DNA of 64,000 nt from Capsaspora owczarzaki ATCC 30864 (Eukaryota; Opisthokonta; Filasterea): positions 470,951 to 534,950 of the forward strand of contig NW_011887308.1 in assembly GCF_000151315.2 (NCBI RefSeq). The letters are read 5' to 3'. A program made the translations under genes and the position numbers. Under the pieces are notes generated by a model. The model did no database searches. It worked only from the letters and a program-made list of their open reading frames with translations, and had not been told where the DNA came from. Positions 34,080 through 43,367 of this stretch are shown here, in pieces (the first letter of the stretch is position 1; each line of letters begins with the position of its first letter).

Positions 34080-34620
34080 GTCACGTCCATGATGATGATG
34101 AGCCAGGTCAAGGTCAAAGTCAAGGTCAAGGTCAAAGTCAAAGTCAAGTCAAAGCAAAAACGGCAAAACAAAAACACAACAAAAGGGTGAGTTTGTGTTG
34201 TGTTTTCAATTCAAAACAATAGCAGAGTTGTACTAAGAGAAAAAAAAAAAAAAAAAAAAAAAAACTTTTGGTTTTCAAACTCACAGTTCATGCGAAAAAC
34301 AAAAACAAAACTGATACAGTACAAAAAAAAAAAAACAGCTCAACAACACAAACAAAAAACAAGACTGACAGACACCAAACCTGAAACCGAAACAACAAAC
34401 AACACAACATCGGCATGGACTGGACTGGACAGATGCAATGGAACGAACGAACGAACGAACGAACGAAAAAACGGCCAAACTCAAGACACGATGAGTCAAA
34501 ACTGCATCGCAACTCAATCACAAGACATGTATTCCCCCAAACAGAATTAACCAAGAACACATCAAATGCTTGACCACAGACAGACAGGCAGACAGACAGC
34601 CGTCACAATGCAGCGCGATT
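34080..34620. repeat. Low-complexity intergenic region
   Basis: This stretch between the start of the MFS gene and the end of the CR-type gene is built of simple repeats. They include GTCAAG/GTCAAA hexamers at about 34105-34155, A-runs near 34240-34264 and 34322-34334, CAAA-rich tracts, GAAC tetramers at about 34441-34466, and GACA tetramers near 34577-34600. No gene is visible. It probably holds the transporter promoter and the 3' end of the CR-type gene. Confidence 0.8.
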
Positions 34621-34626
34621 GGCAAA

Positions 34627-36202
34627 TTACGGACTGGATCTCGTCATGTTCTCCCATCCCGCAGGATCCATTTCTCGCAAATGGCTCGCTTGCATGAAAA
34701 ACACAGAGTGCGACGTGCGGGTACTGGTGTCCGAGGTCGCAAAGACGTACTTGACGCAATCCGGCAGCTGGCCTTGAGCAATGCCCGGTGTCTGATACGC
34801 GCTATCACAGTGGATGCCATACAGTTCGCGGTAGGTGTCAATCACGGACGTGCCGTTGCTCAGAGGCGAGGTAGCAAGCTCAGGGATCTTCGATGCATGG
34901 TTGCTGTATGATTGTTGACTGACTTGGAAAAACACCAAAGCTGGCGTAGTGTTGAGCCGGGTTGTCAGCAACACTGCGTCTGCGACGGGATGATTGCTCC
35001 AGCCAGGAATGAACAAGGTGTTCGCAGGGAACGGTTTGCCATTGTTGTGCGTCTGCAGATACGTCTTGACATTCCCGGCTCCGACAGACCGATCGAGAAC
35101 ATGGACGTCGCTGACTGTCGTGGCCAGCCTCAGCCTGGCTCTGGATTGAGAAACGCCTGACAACACCGTCGAATCGCGGAGGTGCAGCAAGAAAAATGCC
35201 TCTATCGCGTGCCACCGGATGGTTGCCACCGCATAGATCAAGTGGAGAAAGCCTCCGCGCTCAGCACGAAAGACCGTGATTCCAGCTCTGCGAACGAGGT
35301 CGCTGACAGGAATCAATTGCGTGAGGTCATCAGGATCCCGCTTGACCATTCCGGTCTGCAGCCAAACGTCGGCGAAATGCACAGAAAGCCGACCGTGCAC
35401 GAAAATCGTGGTAAGGTCTTGAACAAGATCTTTGAAGTTCTCACGGGGTCGGTAGTGCTCGATGAGGCGGTTGAGTCGGCTGTCGTAGTAATTCACGCAC
35501 AACGTGGCAAAGTTGGTGTCGGAATCCTTCTCGTAGCGCGAATCTGCGTAAAACTGCAAAATGCGCGCGACGCCACCAACTTTGAGGAAGAGCCTCTGCA
35601 TCTGTTCGGCAGTGACTTCCAAACGCGGCTGGTTCGTCGGTGGGTTGCGATAGTACCAAATGGCGCGCAGCGTCTCAGCCTCTGTGGAAGTTAGCGGCGC
35701 AATGGGAACCGAAGATTTAGACAATTGCGCGCCCTTCAAAGCATTGTCTGCGCTCATGTTGAACGAGGAGCTGACTGCAGCAACGAAAAGCGAGAAACCG
35801 AACGCAGCGTCGAGCTTGTAGAAGGCTTGAGCAGGATGGTCTGCCTTGAGCTGGAACCGATGACCATCAGGAAGTGCATTGTAATGAATGATCGAATTCC
35901 ACTGGTCGATGAGGACGAGGACACGGAAACGGTGACTTTGGGACTCGAGGCCAACCAACGCAGCATTGATGCGACCCCATTGGTTGAGTGAGGGCCCATC
36001 ATCTTCGACAAAAGCCGCCTTGAGTTTCCGAAACGCGGGCTCATCGAGGAAGCCCGAGCTCAACAGACGGCGGTTGGCAATTCGCAAATCGCCGATCAGT
36101 TGAGAAGCCGCAACTTCAGGTGGTTGTTGAATGAAGGCATCCGTCTTAGGCAGGTAGATGAGGAAAATGGCGCCATCGAAAGGGGTAGCAGCAGGAGCAT
36201 TA

Positions 36203-36278
<76 letters not shown>

Positions 36279-37049
36279 CAGCGAGGCGCTCGAAGAAGGC
36301 CCTGTTGTGGCGCATCGCCAGCACGACCATCATCAGCAGAATACTGCTTTTGCCGACACCACCAACACCGGTGAGGTAGTGAGGCCTGGGTGATAGCTTT
36401 GATGTTAACAGACTTTGGAACAAGTCACTTGAACTGTTGCGAACGAGCAATTCGACGCTCTTGCCATGCGAATCCAATAGCGCCTTGATCTCGTCCGGAA
36501 CAGTGAGGCCATCCAAGTCCGCACTGGAAACAGTGAATGTGGTGCCTTGAGCTGGCTGAAGCGGTGGCACGAATGGCGGCTGGGCTGCTGCAGCAGACGA
36601 TGAGGACGGCACTGCTGGAGCGGAAGATGAGGATGCTGGTGCTGCCGCTGTTGCAAGCGGCGGTGCTGTTGTTGAGAGCAATGCTGCTGCTGATGGTGCT
36701 GCTGTTGCTGCTGATGAAGATGAGAGTGCTGCTGCTGAAGACGAGGAGACGACGGCAGCGTATGAGGCAGAGTTCTGTTTCTGTTGCTGCGGCTGTTGCT
36801 GCGGCTGTTGCTGCTGCTGCTCCGCATCATAAACCATGAGACGTTCCACCCAGTCCTTCTTGGTCCCGGTCGTCTCGAGTCCGCGGTTGGTCATCATCGG
36901 GCGCAGCTTCTCACGCTAGTTTTGCAAGACGCAACGGAGGTCAGGATCATGAAAGCACACACCAGCCAGACCACAGCGCGCTGCAACTCAGTCCTTACAG
37001 TGCGCTGCATCCACTGCGCTTCAGTTCGAGGTGCGGCTGCGGTGGACAT
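34627..37049 (-). CDS. Crinkler/RHS-type P-loop ATPase with REase-like C-terminus and SAP-like N-terminus
   Basis: Two minus-strand exons, 36999-37049 and 34627-36915, give about 779 residues. The join restores a SAP-like helix pair (REKLRPMMTNRGL then GTKKDWVERL), which suggests DNA binding. A Gln, Ser and Ala-rich linker follows. Next comes a P-loop NTPase: Walker A LTGVGGVGKSS near residue 197, a Walker B-like strand VLVLIDQW near 349, and helical sensor regions. An Ala-Pro repeat is inserted after the first strand. Near residue 650 the pattern WSNHPVADAVLL...LVFFQVS resembles the D...Q/E-x-K-like core of restriction-fold nucleases at the end of CR (Crinkler-RHS) effectors. That family occurs in oomycetes, chytrids, trypanosomes and some free-living eukaryotes, in conflict or genome-defence roles. 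The frame is open throughout. The assignment is by pattern and should be treated as probable. Confidence 0.6.
36205..36276 (+). repeat. (AGGAGC)12 hexamer array encoding Ala-Pro repeat
   Basis: Twelve copies of AGGAGC lie within the minus-strand ATPase coding region and encode alternating Ala and Pro, a stiff extended linker inserted in the NTPase domain. Copy number is likely to vary between strains. Confidence 0.93.
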
Positions 37050-37605
37050 TGCTGCGTTGGAGGAAGGGAAGGGAAGGAAGGAAACGAAAAAAACGGCGCG
37101 AAACACTGCCTGAGAACTTGTCTTGGAAAGGCTGCCAGCTGCTTCGTGGTGTCGTTTACAAAGGCGTGCTTCGTGGCGTCGTTTACAAAGGCGTGAAGTT
37201 GGTATTGCGAAATTTCTCGAACTTGCTTATCGATTGATGAGGGAAGTGGTGAAACAACCGGATCAACCACACCGGACGACTGTTACGACCTTACCCGGAA
37301 CTTGGCCTAGAATCACTACTGAAGCGTACGAAATGTATGCGGAAGTATCGTTTACTAAGACTATAGTGAAGAATGAGGGGAAGACCGATTACGGATGAGC
37401 CCAGTTCGTAACAGAAACGAAGGAAACGAAATCGTGCAACAATCGGGCTGCCAAAGCGAGTGCTCTTTCTCTTCCTCGGGCTGTTCCTGCTCCAAACATT
37501 GATTTTGCGTATCAAAGCGGGTTGAAGTGGTTTTTGTCAAAAGTGCAATGGACGACGATCGCACCTCGAATCACTCGTCTTATTTTTCTTTCGCTCAGAC
37601 TCCTC
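37050..37605. other. Divergent intergenic region with a short tandem duplication
   Basis: This is the 5' region shared by the CR-type gene (minus) and the WKF gene (plus). A 26-bp unit, GTCGTTTACAAAGGCGTGCT-type, is duplicated at about 37151-37196. No gene is supported. Confidence 0.5.
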
Positions 37606-38688
37606 ATGCCCAAGCGACGCAGCGAAGACCCGGCCGATGCAGAAGCCGCAACAGCCGCGCATACGCTGAAAAAGACACGCGTTGCCGCTGCAGCAGACAC
37701 GAACGGAGACAACGAGGGCAGCGCAGTGGCAGGGAACGAAGCGGCGACTGCGATGGTTGTTGACGATGGTCGCCACGAGGCGCCAGCCAAGTCCAAGGCC
37801 AAGGCAAAGCCCGCTGCGGCCACTGCGAACGGCGCTGCGACGACGAGCGCACCTGCAGCATCTGCATCGTCGGCGGCAGCTGCCACGATGAGCCCTGCAA
37901 GGCTGGCCAAGTTGGCCAAGCGCGCGGCGCGGACGCGCACACCTGCTGCTGACAGTCCGACCGCCGCCGCCAAGTCTGCAGACAGCCAGACAGCCAAGCC
38001 AGCACAGCAGGCAACACAACAAAAGAAAAAGGCAAAGAAGCGCAAGAGCAAGCACATCAAGGCCGCAGTCGCTGCCGCCGCTGCTGCCGCCGCTGCCAAG
38101 GGCGGAGCAGATGGGGACGATGCTGGTGGTGAGGCGACGACGCGGGAAGCCATTCAGGCCGCATCGAGCTACTTGAGTGAGTGGCGTGACTCGCCTGAGA
38201 CCTGGAAGTTCAAGAAGGTGCGCCAAGTCTTCTTGCTGCAGCACGCGTACGACCCGCGTGTGATTGACAAGACGCTGTTCAAGACATTTGCAGACTATAT
38301 CGACAAGCTCGATGGTAGTGCACGGCAAACAACCCTCGAAGACGCCAAGAAGCGTGTTGAAACGCTTGAGAAGCAGGTGGCGGAAGAGTCTTCCTCGGAA
38401 GAATCGTCCGACGAGGACTCTGACAGCGACGACGACGACGACGACAACAACAACAACAACAACAACAAGAAGAAGAGCGACGCAAAAGCCGACTCCGACG
38501 ACGCAGACAGCGGGAGTGACAGTGGCAGTGACAGTGACAGTAGCAGTGACGAAAAGAAGGCAAAGAGCAAGCGCGACCAAGCTGCAAAGGAGCGCACCAA
38601 GGCTGCGAAAGAGAAGCGAGCTCAGATCAAGCTGCTCCGCACCATTGAGCTGTTCCGGGCCAAGAAGATTGTTCGCGTTCTTGCTTAG
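37606..38688 (+). CDS. WKF-domain nucleolar protein, C7orf50-like
   Basis: A single exon encodes 360 residues from MPKRRSEDPADAE. The one recognisable domain is the WKF domain at about residues 180-245: EAIQAASSYLSEWRDS, then PETWKFKKVRQVFLLQHAYD, then TFADYIDKLDGSARQTTLEDAKKRVE. This matches the C-terminal block of human C7orf50 and fungal relatives, nucleolar proteins tied to ribosome biogenesis, mechanism unknown. The 170 residues before it are Ala and Lys-rich with basic clusters (KKKAKKRKSK) that would serve as nuclear or nucleolar signals. The tail is an acidic Asp-Ser region, a poly-Asn/Lys stretch, and a basic helix (QAAKERTKAAKEKRAQIK). It is convergent with uL3. Confidence 0.85.
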   Translation: MPKRRSEDPADAEAATAAHTLKKTRVAAAADTNGDNEGSAVAGNEAATAMVVDDGRHEAPAKSKAKAKPAAATANGAATTSAPAASASSAAAATMSPARLAKLAKRAARTRTPAADSPTAAAKSADSQTAKPAQQATQQKKKAKKRKSKHIKAAVAAAAAAAAAKGGADGDDAGGEATTREAIQAASSYLSEWRDSPETWKFKKVRQVFLLQHAYDPRVIDKTLFKTFADYIDKLDGSARQTTLEDAKKRVETLEKQVAEESSSEESSDEDSDSDDDDDDNNNNNNNKKKSDAKADSDDADSGSDSGSDSDSSSDEKKAKSKRDQAAKERTKAAKEKRAQIKLLRTIELFRAKKIVRVLA

Positions 38689-38995
38689 ATTGTGCTTTCC
38701 ATCTGTTTCTTGCGTTAACCAAAAAGTATTATCCACACCGTCGAGAATTGCACTTTGTCGTTCTGGCGCTTCCAATCCTCCAATCCTCCGTCTCTTACAC
38801 TGTGAAAGAAAAAAAAACCACACACAATCAATCCAATGGCAGAACAAAGCTCTTATTGCTTGCAAACAAAAAGCCATCACAAACAATGTCAAGCGTCACC
38901 GTGGGAGAGCAACAACAGGGGGACAACAAGGCCAAGCATGTCAACAAGCCGCAGGCACAGCCGCAACACGAGAAAGAGGTTCAAGCACGAGCTGC

Positions 38996-40784
38996 TTAAG
39001 CATCGGCCTGGGCATCCTTCTTGAGGGCGCCCATGAACGCCTTCTTCTCGGCAATGGTCTGGAAGCGACCGTGGCCGAACTTGGACGAGGTGTCGATGAA
39101 CTTGAGGTTGGTCTTCTCGAGGGCAACACGCGAGGTGTGGACGAGGAGGGACTTGCGGAGGGTGATGACACGCTTCTTGGCGCCCATGATGCAGCCCTTG
39201 AGGATGAGGAAGTCCTCCTTGACCTGGCCGTAGTGGGGGAAGCCACCGAGGGGGGTGATGTTCTTCTCGGTGATGTCGTACTCGGTCGAGGCGTTGTTCT
39301 TGGCGCCGCTGGAAGCACCAGCACCGACACGGTAGATCTTCTTGTTGAGCTCGGTGCGGTGGTGGTAACCCTTCTGACCGGCACGGGCAACAGAGCGGTT
39401 GACGTTGGCAGGGTGCCACGCGCCAATGCAAGCAACCTTGCGGAGACCCTTGTGGGACTTGCGGGGGAGACGGCGGGTGCCGAAACGGTAGGTGACGCCA
39501 GTGAAACCCTTGCCGCGAGTGACACCGATGACGTCGACCATCTCGTTCTCGGAGAAGACGTCCTTGAGGGAGATCTCCTTCTCAAAGTGCGAGCGGGCGT
39601 ACTTGAGCTTGTCGGCGACAGAGCCACCGTTGACCTGGATCTCCATAATGTGGGCCTTCTTCTGGCCGCCAAGGTTGAGCTTCTTGGTCTGGGTGTGGAC
39701 GAGCAGGCGGACGACCGAGCAGTACTTCTTGATGCGGTCAAACTCCTTCTCGATCGACTTCTTGCCCTCCTCGGTCGAGTACTTCTTGGCGTACTTGGTG
39801 AAGGCCTTCTTCTTGCACTGGTACCAGTTCTTGTAGAAGCGGCGGCGAACCTCCTCGCTGAGGTGCTCAGCCCAGACGGTGGTGAGGGCACGGAGACCAC
39901 GGGGGGTGGCAACGTAGCCGACAGCGCCGACGACAACCACCGGGGGAGCCTCAACGATGGTGACAGCCTCAACAATCTCCTTCTTGTTGAGCTTGGAGCC
40001 CATACGGTCGACCTCGCGGACGACGTGGGTCATGCCAGCCTTGTAGCCGAGGAAGGCAGTCAGGTGGCAGGGCTTGGAGGCGTCGTCACGGGGGAACGAC
40101 TTGACGCGACCACGGTGGGTGGCCGAGCGCTTGCGCGGGGCAAAGCCGAGCGAACCGTGGCGGGGAGCCGAAAACTTGCGGTGAGCCTAGCGATGGTTGT
40201 CAAGAAAAGAGGAGGAGGAGGAAAGAGAGGTGAGTGCAAAGGTGGAGGAGGACATGTGGAATTGATGAATCATTGGAAAGATCGACATCGCAAAGTGAAT
40301 CCGCCGCCCTCTCTGGGATGGAGACGATCGATCACAGGCGGCGCCAGAACTGGTGCTGGTTTGTGGAATGGGAGTGGGTGGTGGGTGACGCCAGAGCGTC
40401 AAGGAGCGCGCGAAGGTTGAAAAAAAAATCTTCGAAATCGACAGCCCAACCTCCTCCACAGCCCCTCGCGCCCCTACGCTTGTCGCCTCGACCCAGCCGC
40501 GCGAATCCGATAGAACAGGTTCTTTTACATCGGATTAGACCAGGTCGGTGAGCCAGAGGTCGGCGGATGGCCGGAGAGGGGAGCGCAGCGGTGTTCGCAG
40601 CGGAAGGCGCACTTCAGTTCGTTCCTCGCTCAGACCAGCCCTCCAGCCAGACGAGCAATCTCCCAAGTGATAACAGAGATGTGTTGAAGCGCTGCCAGGC
40701 GTCGAGAGAGGGAAGGAGAGAGACAGAGGTGGTTTTTTTGGGGGGGGAAGGAGAGGGGTTTGCTGAATTGTTCGCCGTTACCAT
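38996..40784 (-). CDS. RPL3: Large-subunit ribosomal protein uL3 (RPL3)
   Basis: The main exon, 38996-40186, encodes 396 residues of uL3 from [20 protein letters not shown] through [19 protein letters not shown], the tryptophan-finger region [19 protein letters not shown], and GGFPHYGQV to the end. This is full length for the family. uL3 binds 25S/28S rRNA near the peptidyl-transferase centre. The exon starts at a TAG acceptor and lacks its own initiator. The best candidate is an ATG-only exon at 40782-40784 followed by GTAACG, which gives 397 residues and a 595-bp intron; that exon is inference. GC-rich codons ending in C or G are stronger here than in neighbours, as expected for high expression. 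It is head-to-head with the survivin-like gene. Confidence 0.95.
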
Positions 40785-41071
40785 TGTATAAGTGTATGGA
40801 CAAGAGAGAGCGAACACCAGATTTGGCGAGGCCGAATTTCAACGAACAAGTAATTCGACCTTGAAATTAGAATTGAAAGTAAACGTCAACCCCGACGTGG
40901 ACTGCACAATCGACGGCTGTTGTGTGTGTTCGGATTTTTCACATTTTGCACTGATTTCTCAGACCTGTGAAAACGGGTTTTGGAATTGGTTGAAGCTTGT
41001 TCGAGCTGTCCAACAGTGCAGGTCGCGCTAGAAAACGCAAGAATAAATCTCAGCACGCACTCTTCCTTGTC
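40187..41071. promoter_or_regulatory. uL3 intron and shared uL3/survivin-like 5' region
   Basis: If the ATG-only exon at 40782-40784 is right, 40187-40781 is uL3 intron 1 and only 287 bp (40785-41071) separate the two divergent start codons. I looked for box C/D snoRNA signatures on the minus strand of the intron and saw none that pair convincingly. Confidence 0.45.
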
Positions 41072-42620
41072 ATGTCACGTTTGAACAAGTTTGCAACCGA
41101 AGAAGGCCGCTTGGCCTCGTTCAAAAGCAACTGGACGCTGCCAAAGCACTGCGCCGCCAATCCTGCAGCGGTATGAGTTTCTCCGAGAATTCACACAAAC
41201 ACAGACACACACACTCTCTCTCGTCCAAGTTCAATGCGAAATGGTCCTCAGACCTGGCAGCGTAAATCAGAGGCAAATGTATCGTCGGAGGGAAAAAGTG
41301 CGCAATATTTGAATTCTACCAGGCTTGTTTCAACTTCACGAGCACGAGATTCTCGTCTTCCCCCCGCGCCAGGCCAGTCTCAGGCCTAACTCTGACATCC
41401 ATGGCATCGATTGAGTGCTTGGTCTTTGCCTTTGAGACGATAGAGCTGGCCAGAGAACGTGGAGAGGGGGGGGGAGGAAAGCTCTGGTTGAAACAAAATC
41501 GAACAAAACGGTTGCTGTTTGAAAAACGGTTGACAAAATGATCCAGGCTGAAGGCCGCGCCGCACTTGGATTGCCCGCGCGACCACTCTCCCCAGATGTG
41601 CTTTGGTTTGATTGTGGCGGATAACCCGCGGGCTGATTGGAGGGGAAGACGTCGAGAATGAGGAAGGCTGCTCACACGTTTCACCGACTTTTGAAACAAC
41701 CCAAACATCCAACAGCTCGCCAAAGCCGGCTGGTACAGCATCTCCACCAAGCAAAATGAAAATGCCGCCAAGTGCTTCTCGTGTAGCAAGGAATTGGAAG
41801 GTTGGGATCCAACGGATGACCCAGTGTAAGTTTGACGCAGTGTTCTGATGGGTACTGCACTCAGCTGTCGCTCACAACCGCTCGTTGCAGACAAGAGCAC
41901 GTCAAACACGCAGGCTATTGCACATTTATCCAACAGTTTGTCAAGACTCTCGCAGAAGAAAAGGAGGGTATCGCACCGACCGCTGTCCCTCAACCTGCAG
42001 CGGCAGCAGCAGCAACAACAAGCACGGCGCCCGCCGCTCCAACAACTGTGGAGGTGCCACGGACGGCAGCACGCAGTCGTGTGGTAAAGAAACCAACAGC
42101 AGCTTCCACTCATACCGAGACGGCGCCTGCACCTGTCACGAAAGCTGTAGAAGCGCCTGCCAGCGTTGCGGCCGCCCCTGCCAAGCCGACAGAGCCTGAA
42201 GTCATGGAGACTCCCCGTGTTTCCAAGACCACCTCTCGCACCAAGCGAACTGTTCCGGCTCCTCGAGAGGACAAGCCCGCGACGGCGGTTGATTCTGCAT
42301 CCATCGAGAATCAGAGCGCCAACAACGAAGTTGCAGCTCAGCCACAAAAGACGGAACCAACGGCTACTGTTGCGGCTGCTGCTGTGATTGCAGCTCCAGA
42401 GCCGGCTTCAAGTAGATTTTCAAAGTTGAACTCAGCGTACACTGAGGAGGAACTCGACCTCACTGTGGAGCAATACTTGCAACGCTTGACTGGCACCATT
42501 CTCGAGAAATACGCCGCCGCAGCCGACCGCAAAATTGAAGAGTTTAAGAAAAGGGCTGCCCAGGCGCGTCAAGAAATTGAGAGGCTGCAGACAGTGGATT
42601 GTGTAGATGAGGTGAAGTGA
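41072..42620 (+). CDS. Survivin-like BIR-domain protein
   Basis: Three exons, 41072-41170, 41716-41825 and 41891-42620, give about 312 residues. One BIR domain spans residues about 11-82: GRLASFKSNW, LAKAGWYS, and the zinc-binding CFSCSKELEGWDPTDDP...EHVKHAGYCTFI (CX2C, then His and Cys in the usual spacing). It is closest in layout to survivin/BIRC5: a single BIR, no RING, no CARD. Survivin-type proteins target the chromosomal passenger complex by reading phospho-Thr3 of histone H3. A Pro, Ala and Thr-rich linker of about 150 residues separates the BIR from a C-terminal helix (VEQYLQRLTGTILEKYAAA, then EEFKKRAAQARQEIERLQ), which could pack with borealin and INCENP. In human survivin that helix follows the BIR directly. 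Confidence 0.85.
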
Positions 42621-43367
42621 ATTTTTAAATGTTGCCGCTCTTGCCATATGTATAAACAAACAAAAGAACAAAAAAAAAAAAAAAAAAAACCACCGCTTGC
42701 CGGATTTCTCATGGAGTTGACTCGAGAGTTTTCCAAAAAACTGCGAGCAACCCGTATCGCTCGGTGTATTCAATACCTGCACTCTGTGTGGCTTCATCTC
42801 ATTCCGATCTGCCTCTTTCCAAGCCAGCAGAATTATACAGTACGGGAGTGTAAAAACGCCTTCTCGGTGTCATGCATTTTTTGATGTTTGGTGTGTTTCT
42901 CCCATCCTTGTGGTGCTGCTTCCCGATAATCTTCGCAGCCCCCCCCCCGCCTCCCCTCGAGTGCTCTTCATCCAAGCGAGCAGACTTGCCATCAGACAAG
43001 CAGTGTACGCACTGCATTTGCCAGCCAAGTTGCGCCCGTCGTGGCCCTTTGAACTCAAACGCCAGCTTGAAAACGGCTAACTGTTCAAATGGAGCGTTTT
43101 CTTTGGGGTCAGCCACTCTCACTCGCTGACCCTTCACATCGCTTGTTTTCACTCAGACCAGCCGCCTTTGAACCTCCGTTGCACACACACACACACACAC
43201 ACACACGATGAAAGCCGACACAACCATTTGCTTTGCTTTGGCGCTACTTTTGGTTTAGTCATCCTTTTTTTGTAAATTGTTTATTTTATTTTGGAAGTAA
43301 ACAAGGCTTTCACTTTTTGTTTTCGAGGGCTTTTTTTTTTTTTTTTATCTGCTTTTCAACGCTGTCC
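42621..43367. other. Intergenic region
   Basis: This interval of about 750 bp holds an A-run after the survivin-like stop (42671-42689), a short (CA)n near 43183-43206, and T-rich sequence before the next start. Open frames here, up to about 118 codons on the minus strand, lack domain or codon support. Confidence 0.5.

Noticed and set aside
38264-40420. A 718-codon plus-strand open frame across the end of the WKF gene and antisense to uL3
   Set aside because: It is out of frame with the WKF protein and antisense to the strongly conserved uL3. Its length comes from GC-rich, stop-poor coding DNA.
40187-40781. A snoRNA in the uL3 intron
   Set aside because: A TGATGAA word exists only on the strand opposite to transcription and has no paired D box and terminal stem.
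41316-42347. A 343-codon minus-strand frame antisense to the survivin-like gene
   Set aside because: It overlaps all of BIR exon 2 and much of exon 3, where the plus-strand protein shows conserved zinc ligands and correct splice phase. The antisense peptide has no recognisable family.
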